Assembly: GCA_026119855.1 (NCBI GenBank)
Contig: JAOWBW010001636.1
Location: 1 to 64,000 of the forward strand
DNA length: 64,000 bases
Source: Campanula takesimana
Taxonomy: Eukaryota; Streptophyta; Magnoliopsida; Asterales; Campanulaceae
Direction: 5' to 3'
Shown here: one piece after another, positions 56,860-64,000 of the stretch
Layout of the letters: each line of letters begins with the position of its first letter
Position numbering within the stretch: the first letter of the stretch is position 1
The notes under the pieces: model-generated
The model's database searches: none
The model's input: the letters and a program-made list of their open reading frames with translations, nothing else
Told to the model about the DNA's origin: nothing
Translations under genes and position numbers: made by a program

Positions 56860-57120
56860 TACTCCCTCTGTCTCACTATGTTTGGCCACTTTTGACTTTT
56901 AATGGTCAACACAAGTGAACTTTGACTAAATATTAATGTCAAATGAATTATTCTATAGAAATTCTAAAAATTGTTATTTATAGATATACAAATGATTTAT
57001 CAATAACAATTTTTAAAATTTGATTAGGAAAATTGGATTGACATTAACGTTTAGTCAAAGTTCACAAATGTTGACAATTAAAAGTCAAAAGTGGTCAAAC
57101 ATAGTGAGACGGAGGGAGTA
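56860..57120. mobile_element. Stowaway-like MITE with ~35-bp inverted repeats
   Basis: TACTCCCTCTGTCTCACTAT and then GTTTGGCCACTTTTGACTTT mirror AAAGTCAAAAGTGGTC … GTGAGACGGAGGGAGTA. TA borders. Confidence 0.92.
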
Positions 57121-57204
57121 CTTTTTTAAATAGTTTCATCTTTAAAATAGCGAGTTTAGGCCTTAAAACAGTGAGTTTAAATTTTAAAACACCTATAAAT
57201 AAAG

Positions 57205-58325
57205 GGGCAAATTGCATTTTAGGCCCCAAAGTTTGGGGGGGTGTTCCTATGATGGGATCTAAAGTATTTCAGTTAGCATTTTGGGCCCCAAAGTTGTCAT
57301 TTTTTTGTCGAGTTAGGGTTTTTTAACCAATTTTGTTACAAAAACCCGTTAAATAGGCACGTGCCACACACATGCCACCTAACGGAGGATAATTTTGACA
57401 TTTGCTCCTAACTGTTAAGGGGTCAATTGTAAGTGCCATAAAATGGGGGATCAAAATTAAAAAACAATCTCTTCTAAAATTTGCACCCAACCCCATCCCC
57501 ATTCCCAAATCAAACCCCGTTCAACCCCTTCTTCCTCCGGCCACCACCTACTCCGACCGCCACCATCCCCCACCGCCCAATCAAGCTCGCCCAAAACCGC
57601 CAAACCAGCCTCATCTTCTCCGAGCAACGGTCGCCGCCTTAATTTACGAGTCCACCACCGAACCACCAGAGCCGTCCTCGTCCTCATCTCCGTCTCTCGC
57701 TTCTAATCCCGACGAATCGATCAAATCCGTCTGTTCCGTGAGTCAGTACCCCGACTCGTGCTTCACCAGCATCACCGCCGCCAACATCAACGGCAAACCC
57801 GATCCGGAACAAATTTTCAACGTCTCTCTCCAAGTCGCCGTCAACATCCGAATCCGCGTTGCGCGACTCTGTTCAGCGACGCACTGAGCCAACTCAACAA
57901 CTCGGTTGAGTCGATGCGTGTGGGACCGGGTGATTTTATTTTATTTATTATTATTAATTAAAAATAATTAATAAGAATAAATAAAATCAAATTTTAAATA
58001 AATTTTAAATATTTATTTTAAAAAAAATATACTATCCATTAAATTTTAAAAATAATTAGAAGAGATTGTTTTTTAATTTTGGTTCCCCATTTTATGGCTC
58101 TTACAATTAACCCCTTAACAGTTGGGAGCAAATGTCAAAATTATCCTCCGTTAGGTGGTATGTGCGTGGCACATGCCTTTTTAACGGGTTTTTGTAACAA
58201 AATTGGTTAAAAACCCTAACACGACAAAAAATGACAACTTTGGGGCCCAAAATGCTAACTGAAATACTTTAGAGCCCATCATAGGAACACCCCTCAAAAT
58301 TTGGGGCCTAAAATGCAATTTGCCC
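57205..58325. mobile_element. Pack-MULE with long inverted repeats and a pectinesterase-inhibitor-like insert
   Basis: The inverted arms are about 260 bp each (GGGCAAATTGCATTTTAGGC on both strands, extending past CACGTGCCAC). The 9-bp TSD TAAATAAAG (57196-57204 and 58326-58334) is perfect. The middle third is GC-rich, unlike the surroundings, and encodes a recognisable plant gene fragment. Confidence 0.92.
57440..57925 (+). pseudogene. Captured pectinesterase N-terminal (inhibitor-domain) fragment
   Basis: The open frame at 57402-57887 begins in the arm. From about 57480 it is proline-rich (QPLLPPATTYSDRHHPPPPN), then serine-rich (PSSSSSPSLASNPDES). It then reads IKSVCSVSQYPDSCFTSITA and DPEQIFNVSLQVAVN. 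The Cys-x(n)-YPDSC pattern followed by LQVAV is the start of the PMEI domain of plant pectin methylesterases. A frameshift near 57850 leads to ALFSDALSQLNNSVESMRVG, a later part of that domain, so sequence between them has been lost. No catalytic pectinesterase domain is present. A frame of 161 residues is open through the junction and could in theory be expressed. Confidence 0.75.
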
Positions 58326-58480
58326 TAAATAAAGTAGCGAGTTTAGGTTTTAAAACAGTAAGTCGAGTTTAGACCTTAAAATAATGAGTAGGCCTTAAAC
58401 ATCAAGTTTTTATATTTAAGAGTAAGACTTTTTATAAATTATGGAAAAAATCATATCATCAAAATTCCCTGATAATGCAA

Positions 58481-58940
58481 TACTCCCTCCGTCCCAAAAC
58501 ACCTTGCACGTATTTCCTTTTTGGTTGTCCCATTGGTAAGTCCCCTTTCCTAAAATGTTCAAAATTTATTACTCCCTCCCTCCCAAAATGATCTTCACGT
58601 TTGGTTTTTTTCATTGTCCCAAAAATTTCTTCTCATTTCTACAATTTAGGCTTAAATGTGCATAAACATAATATAGCTAGTGAAGCAAATGCTCATATCC
58701 TTAAAAAGTTTGAATAGTCAAACGTGAAGATCATTTTGGGACGGAGGAAGTATTTTTCTATTCTCTCTACCTCACTTGTCATACTCACACACTTAATTTT
58801 TGGCCTCACTTGTAAATCTCACTCAACTTATCATACTCACAACCTTTTTTCCACTCACAATACTTTTGATTATATATACTCACTCCTTAATTCCTGTGCA
58901 TCCTCAAAAGTGTGCAATGTGTTTTGGGACGGAGGGAGTA
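58481..58940. mobile_element. Stowaway-like MITE hosting another Stowaway
   Basis: TACTCCCTCCGTCCCAAAAC and GTTTTGGGACGGAGGGAGTA are perfect 20-bp inverted ends with TA borders. The inner copy at 58570-58752 interrupts it. Confidence 0.92.
58570..58752. mobile_element. Inner Stowaway-like MITE
   Basis: TACTCCCTCCCTCCCAAAAT mirrors ATTTTGGGACGGAGGAAGTA. It is the same subfamily as 32276-32673 and carries that copy's uninterrupted insertion site (GCTAGTGAAGCAAATG, about 58675). Confidence 0.9.
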
Positions 58941-59139
58941 CGTGTCGAAATCAGATGTCTACGTTGAAGGGTATATTTAGGCCATAAATTGTTAGCTGTT
59001 TACATCAATGGAGACACAAGTACGGTACTCTTCATCTTCTCTTGTGTTTCTCATCTCTCTTCCTTGGCTGTTAGCTGAACCAGTTAGCTGCGATTAATTA
59101 TCACTTCTTTACTTTTATTTGTTTTTTTAACACACATTG
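58941..59139. other. Spacer between the MITE pair and the copia LTR
   Basis: No gene was recognised. The left boundary of the neighbouring LTR is not defined, so part of this may belong to it. Confidence 0.3.
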
Positions 59140-59663
59140 TAGACACTATAAATGGTTAGAAATTGGGGTTAGGTGTATTGATAATACTGGATATTTTATT
59201 GAATTGTGTATAATCCACTTTCCGAATAAAGTATTTCGACTCTTAATGAGTTACACGAAATCTCTATTGGGATAAGACAATCAAATTTTCTGTTTCTAGG
59301 CAGAGAAGACGGATTGCAAACTTAGAGAATTGGTTGAATATTTTTCGTAGTATCAAATGAGACCAAAATCTGTTTATATCCAGATTACTGAAGCAATAAA
59401 CAGTCACAATTGTTAGCAACGATTGTGTCTTTAGGTTTTTGGCGGGTAACAGTCACAACAACAAGGGGCGCTGCCCCTTGACCCCGCAAGGGGGCGCAAC
59501 CCCCTTGACCCCTGCTTATTTATCGAGGTCGAAGACATATTAACTCAAACGAGTGTGTACTCCACACTTTCCCTTACTCGTATCCGAGCCTAATATGAAA
59601 TCACATTGGTCTCTAGTAAATCACAATTACATAAAATAGATGATGACACTAAAATCACCAACA

Positions 59664-59679
59664 TATTCCCCCCATTTTA
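59664..59679 (-). other. Polypurine tract of the minus-strand copia element
   Basis: The minus strand reads AAAATGGGGGGAATA immediately before TGTTGG, the expected plus-strand priming site. Confidence 0.7.
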
Positions 59680-60188
59680 CATATAAAATATGAAACAAAC
59701 ATAACGAAACAAACAAATGCATAAATGAAAATGTCTTGCGATTGAATTTTCATCTTAGTATAATACACATTTCAAATACTCGAGAATCGGGGTGTCCCTA
59801 ACGATTGAACCCGTCAACTCATATGAATACCTGAAGACACTATACACATAAGTTTCTTACAACACTCTATTGTTTATACCTGACACTATTACAAGCCATG
59901 TGTCCCTATCCATTAATGAACATATAGAAAGCCAAGTCCTAGCTTCTTGAAGCGGCAAAACTTCATGTTCACATAGGTAGTTCCTTTAATCTTGCACCTG
60001 CATTTGCAATTTTTTCAAAAGAACCATTAAGAAGATATTCTTCAACCTAACCATCACTTGCAGGTCTGAACACATACCTTGGGAAACATCATCACATGTG
60101 CTCCAATCTCCAATTGTGAGCTTTCTACTTTGAATTCAGGCTTCTAACGTTGTATTAGAAGGGTTTAGGGTATCTCACAACTAGAGGT
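59680..60188 (-). other. 3' untranslated region of the minus-strand copia element
   Basis: AT-rich sequence between the RNase H stop codon and the polypurine tract. No ORF or motif was recognised. Confidence 0.5.
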
Positions 60189-61600
60189 TTAGATGGACTT
60201 TAATCCCATCCCTATTGCTAACTTATTCACTAAGTCTCTAGCTAACCCCTTCGTCAAGTGGTCAGCTAAATTTTGTTGAGACCGAACAAACTCAACTGAA
60301 ATTACACCATTCATGATCAATTCACGAATCATACTATGTCTGATACCTAAGTGTCTAGACTTGCCATTATAAATCTGACTATAAGCCCTGGTCAACGTGG
60401 CTGCACTATCACAATGGATAGATATTGGCGATATCGGTTTTGGCCATAATGGAATCTCATATATCAAATTTCGTAGCCATTTTGCTTCTTTGCCAGCAGC
60501 AGCTAATGCTACGAACTCAGATTCCATAGTAGAATGAGTAATACATGTCTGCTTTTTGGAAGCCCATGAAATTGCACCTCCTCCAAGCAAGAACACCCAG
60601 CCACTAGTAGAAGATGAATCTTCTTAGTTGATCCAACTAGCATCTGTGTAACCTTCTAAGATAGAAGGATATCCAGAATAACATAAACTATAATTCATAG
60701 TACCTTTTAAGTACTTGAACACCCTTGTTATTGCACGCCAATGCTGTATACTAGGATTACTAGTGAACCTGCTCAATCTTCCAACTGCATAAGCAATATC
60801 AGGTCGAGTGCTCGTCATAGCATACATCAAACTGCCAATGGCTTTTGCGTATTCGAGCTGTGATACAGGTTTACCAGAATTTGGCACAAGTTTTTCAATT
60901 GGATCCATGGGAGTACTGACTGTAGAACAATCATTGCGATTAAACTTCTTGAGAATTTTCTCAATATAATGAGATTGTGTAATTGCAATTCCTCTGTTCA
61001 TCCGTTTAATTTTTATACCGAGAATTACATCGGCTTCTCCCATGTCCTTCATAGAGAACTTTGATGACAAAAGCTTCTTAGTTTTATCAACTACATTTTG
61101 GTCTGTGCCAAAAATTAACATGTCATCTACAGATAGACAGATGAATACACCTTTGCCGGATTCATCAAATTTTCTATATACACATTTGTCGGACTGATTT
61201 AATACAAAACCGTTCGATAAAACAACCTCATCAAACTTTTGATGCCATTGTTTATGTGCTTGTTTTAACCCATACAATGACTTAATTAGCTTACACACCT
61301 TATGCTCATTACCTGGCATAAAAAATCCTTCAGGTTGCTTCATATACACTTCTTCTTCCAAATCACCATTTAAAAATGATGTTTTGACATCCATTTGATG
61401 GATCAATAGATTGTGAATAGCTGCCAAACTATCAACAATCTAATAGTAGTGATACAAGAAACTGGTGCATAGGTATCGAAGTAGTCGATCCCTTCCTTTT
61501 GTCTAAAGCCTTGGACTACCAATCTAGCTTTATACTTGTCAATTGTTCCATAGACTTTCATCTTCTTTTTGAAGATTCATTTGCACCCTAAAGGTTTACA
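60189..61600 (-). pseudogene. Copia reverse transcriptase and RNase H remnant
   Basis: Reading downwards, 61600-61430 retains KVYGTIDKYKARLVVQGFRQ with stops nearby. The long frame 61427-60624 has HQMDVKTSFLNGDLEEEVYM, KSLYGLKQAHKQWHQKF and the catalytic stretch CLSVDDMLIFGT, where S replaces the usual Y. An in-frame stop near 60624 precedes GWVFLLGGGAISWASKKQT. The RNase H residues are in EGYTDASW, TMESEFVAL and HCDSAATL. The protein ends MGLKSI at 60189. The upstream part of Pol is missing because of the SIRE insertion. Few disabling changes suggest moderate age. Confidence 0.88.
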
Positions 61601-61794
61601 GCTGTTGGGTATGCTTATTTCTTAACCCTCCCAATTATGTTAGAATTGATTGATACCATCACCTAAGTATTTTATGGACTATAGGATCCTATGTAAGAAG
61701 TTTTATAACTTCTATTTTTAGCTAAGTCCAACTTTATAGAATAGGCTTAGCGGTTAGGGCTTGCTTGGAATTGAGGTTTCATTTACTGAAGACC

Positions 61795-62100
61795 AAGTAT
61801 AATGCGCAGGACATTTCGTGCGCAGCACATTTCATGCGCAGAGCATTACCTGCTCAGTCTCCGCGCGCATAGCATTAGCTGCTTATTCTCTGCGCGCATA
61901 GCATCACTTGCTCATTCTCCATACGCATGGCTTTTATGAGCAGAGCAGATTAACTTGGTCCTTATGCTTATCTTTCAACAACCTCATATTCTTGAAGCTT
62001 GGAGTGAAAAGGAATGATCTAAGCAAGACTGTGGTCTCTGCGCAGGACTTCCTTGCGCAGGACATCACTGCGCAGGTCTCTTCTGCGCAGCATGCATCCT
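61795..62100 (+). repeat. Cluster of TGCGCAG-type motifs in the SIRE U3
   Basis: Variants of (T/C)GCGCAG(G/C)ACATT, CGCGCATAGCAT and TGCTCA(G/T)TCTC recur about 15 times. They form an imperfect short-unit array upstream of the TATA box, suggestive of regulatory repeats. Confidence 0.7.
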
Positions 62101-62467
62101 TGCTCAGTTTTCGATACATTCAGATTACATAACTTGGAAAGCTCTTAGAAGATGCACGCTTATTAAAAGTGCTGAGGTGTGCAGAAACGACAAAGCAAGC
62201 ACACTCAGCAGATCCAACGGTGGAGACGCGATCAAGAGAAATATTTCAAATGAAGACAGCTGTCATCCTTCTAGAAGAAGCTTTTGAATTTGGTCTTCAT
62301 GCTCAGTCTCCAACGGCTCTAAAACACCTGCGCACCAATCATATTGTGCTAGGTCATCAACTTTGATCAGAGCTCCAACGGCTATAAAGGACACCTGCGC
62401 ACCAATCATATTGTGCCAGCTCATCGTCCTTGCTCAGAGTACCAACGGCTAGTTTTAAGCTCTCTGC

Positions 62468-62475
62468 TATAAATA
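62468..62475 (+). promoter_or_regulatory. TATA box of the SIRE LTR
   Basis: TATAAATA follows CTCTCTGC and precedes GCCTGCTCATC. It lies about 800 bp before the LTR end. Confidence 0.65.
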
Positions 62476-63280
62476 GCCTGCTCATCTTCATTTCCAAGTT
62501 GCTTGAGTTCTTGCTTCCAAAAGAAACTTTGAAGATTTGAAGATTGCTTGCTCATTTCCAGAATTCTCAAGATCAACCTTCATACCTTCATACTCAACCA
62601 AGCCCAGATCCTATAAACCTTATATCACCAGAATTCTTCGTGCTCTTCATCTCATAGATTCATAGAGCCCAGAATTTCTGAACACACACACACCTCTTGA
62701 AGCTTTGATTATTTCGATCATACTTCTTGAGATACACCGGTTTAGTCTAGGATTTGTTCTTCATAGATTATAGATCTTTGAGATAGTTGTGTTTCATTGT
62801 TGTATCTTGTAACTCTCTCATATAATAAGATCTCCATTAGAAAATCCAAGACTAACCATCTTGGTAGAGGACGTAGATCTTTCATTGATCGAACCTCTCC
62901 AAATAGCTTGTTCTTTAATCTCGCTATTTACTTCCTGCTTAATCATTTCTGAATTACTGCTGTGTTTGATCTTTCAAATTGCTATACTTTGCTGCTGTGC
63001 TTGTTATTGCTTATTGCCTTAGAACATTTTATCCAACTCTTTAAGCCAAAACTTAGCGCGTGCGTTTTTATCCTTGCGCAGCGTTTTACTGCGCAGGTGC
63101 TGCTTAAAACTTCCGCTGTGCATTTCACACTCTCACTGCTCGCTATACTTAGCTTATTTGAGAATTGTGCGCATAAGCCATTTATTTGCAAAAAGGGTTT
63201 GAAAAGAATTTTAAAACGCTATTCACCCCCCCCCCTTCTAGAATTTTTCATACCCTTGTTGCCCCTCTGGGACCAACAAG

Positions 63281-63292
63281 TGGTATCAGAGC
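63281..63292 (+). other. Primer-binding site of the SIRE-type element
   Basis: TGGTATCAGAGC, complementary to initiator tRNA-Met, lies two bases after the LTR end. Confidence 0.9.
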
Positions 63293-63352
63293 AAACACCT
63301 TCATTAAACTTGCGTTGTTTATCAAGCTTAACAGCTTGGGTGCCGATTCAAG

Positions 63353-64000
63353 ATGCCTTCAAAATCTTGGGCAATGGCTAACTATTCACATGTCCCAGTG
63401 CTGAATGAAGATCACTTCGAAATCTGGAAGCACTGCATGCTCACTCATTTTTCTTCTATCGACGAGATCCTCCACGACATTGTTCTTAAAGGACCCTACA
63501 TTCCAATGAAGGCCAATCCAGATGCTGCTACCAACAAGGATAATACTACAATCAAGAAGGACAAAGGGGAATGGACCGATGAAGAAAAGAAATGGGTTGG
63601 TTACGATGGAAGAGCTAGAAACATCATTCTCAGCACTCTAGACCTCTCCACGCACAATCAAATTGTGAGCGGTGGAACTGCAAAGGATCTATGGGATGCT
63701 ATTGAAGGCTATGTGAATGGTGACAAAGTAAGCAAGGAAAACAAAAGATTTGTGGTGCAAAGAAAATTCAACTGCTTCGTGAGAAAGGATGGTGAAACCT
63801 TGAGACAAACTTATGACCGCTTCTGTGCTGTTGTAAACTCTTGTAAGTCTCTTGGAACTACCTTCACCAATAAAGAAGTAAATTCTCAATTCTTAGATGC
63901 GCTAGGTTCCAGATATGTGCACAAGGCAAGTCATCTGGAAGATTCTGGATTTTTAGATACTTGGCCTCTGCGCAGCTTATACGCCAACTTAAAAGTGTAT
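63353..64000 (+). CDS. gag: SIRE-type Gag, N-terminal part, open to the window end
   Basis: The frame starts with MPSKSWAMANYSHVPVLNED; a second possible start is the ATG seven codons on. It stays open for 216 codons to the edge. Landmarks are NEDHFEIWKHCMLTHF, the segment GEWTDEEKKWVGYDGRARNI, TAKDLWDAIEGYV and GETLRQTYDRFCAVV. This succession is the retrotransposon Gag (copia/UBN2-type) fold of SIRE elements, which forms the virus-like particle in the cytoplasm. There are no stops or frameshifts in the visible part, in contrast to the other retroelements here. The zinc knuckle and Pol would lie beyond the window. Confidence 0.85.
   Translation, partial: MPSKSWAMANYSHVPVLNEDHFEIWKHCMLTHFSSIDEILHDIVLKGPYIPMKANPDAATNKDNTTIKKDKGEWTDEEKKWVGYDGRARNIILSTLDLSTHNQIVSGGTAKDLWDAIEGYVNGDKVSKENKRFVVQRKFNCFVRKDGETLRQTYDRFCAVVNSCKSLGTTFTNKEVNSQFLDALGSRYVHKASHLEDSGFLDTWPLRSLYANLKVY

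Larger units (their letters stand above)
59140..61602 (-). mobile_element. Ty1/copia retrotransposon, minus strand, 3' half
   Basis: The 3' LTR begins (minus strand) TGTTGGTGATTTTAGTG at 59663, directly after the polypurine tract AAAATGGGGGGAATA (59664-59679). Its left end near 59140 is a guess. RT and RNase H lie at 60189-61600. The element is cut at 61602 by the SIRE-type element, and its 5' half would resume beyond the window. Confidence 0.8.
61603..63278 (+). repeat. 5' LTR of the SIRE-type element
   Basis: It starts TGTTGGGTATGCTTATTTC and ends CTGGGACCAACA, with TGTTGG/CCAACA inverted termini. TATAAATA lies at 62468-62475. The U3 part carries many TGCGCAG and CGCGCATAGC motifs. Confidence 0.85.
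61603..64000 (+). mobile_element. SIRE-type (Maximus lineage) copia retrotransposon, 5' end
   Basis: A 1676-bp LTR, a tRNA-Met primer site two bases inside it and an open gag frame follow in order to the window end. LTR length, the C-run near its 3' end and the Gag sequence fit the SIRE lineage. The element lies in the minus-strand copia element, with ACAGC as the left TSD candidate; the right one is outside the window. Confidence 0.85.

Noticed and set aside
61908..63404. Short open frames within the SIRE LTR
   Set aside because: LTR sequence with TATA box and repeats; the frames are short, overlapping and on both strands.

Overview
The window is nuclear DNA from a flowering plant, most likely a eudicot. 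One spliced plant gene, a 558-residue xylulose kinase with 11 exons, lies in a dense, multiply nested field of plant transposable elements. These are Ty3/gypsy and Ty1/copia retrotransposons, LARD- and TRIM-type non-autonomous elements, hAT, Mutator-like (MULE), Stowaway, Helitron and SINE elements. No rRNA or complete tRNA gene, no CRISPR array and no prokaryotic signal was seen. The species cannot be named from sequence alone.

Layout. 1-10350: the 3' part of a decayed Tat-lineage Ty3/gypsy element with Gag zinc knuckle, protease, RT-RNase H, a second (archaeal-type) RNase H and integrase. A 75-bp tandem array follows, then a spliced antisense gene, then the 3' LTR. 11205-17806: a minus-strand LARD with 471-bp LTRs, broken by a 3.7-kb hAT element with a dead transposase and by a 911-bp MULE in its 5' LTR. 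18000-30000: mostly MITEs. It holds a second LARD with a 72-bp-LTR TRIM inside one LTR, and a four-deep nest (SINE in hAT in hAT in Stowaway) in which nearly every level has a clean target-site duplication (TSD).

30315-39306: an orphan first-exon candidate (plus strand), then the xylulose kinase gene (minus strand). Its last intron carries a MULE and another intron carries a Stowaway remnant. 39672-43493: a probable Pack-MULE holding a 1.6-kb array of 31-bp repeats and a frameshifted fragment of a clavaminate synthase-like (TauD family) gene. 43700-45700: a Helitron in a Stowaway. 45860-48400: a possible solo LTR. 49779-50937: a third GTTAC-rich MULE. 51078-54480: a broken copia element, followed by a compact non-autonomous LTR element with TSD GCTAT. 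57205-58325: a second Pack-MULE with a pectinesterase-inhibitor-like fragment and a perfect 9-bp TSD. 59100-61602: the 3' half of a minus-strand copia element, cut by a SIRE-type copia element whose 1676-bp LTR and open gag run off the window end.

The xylulose kinase is the only gene I would expect to serve the plant; everything else is mobile DNA or its cargo. Several insertions can be dated relative to each other, because TSDs, and in three cases an uninterrupted copy of the target, are present in the same window. All identifications rest on motif reading, without database searches.
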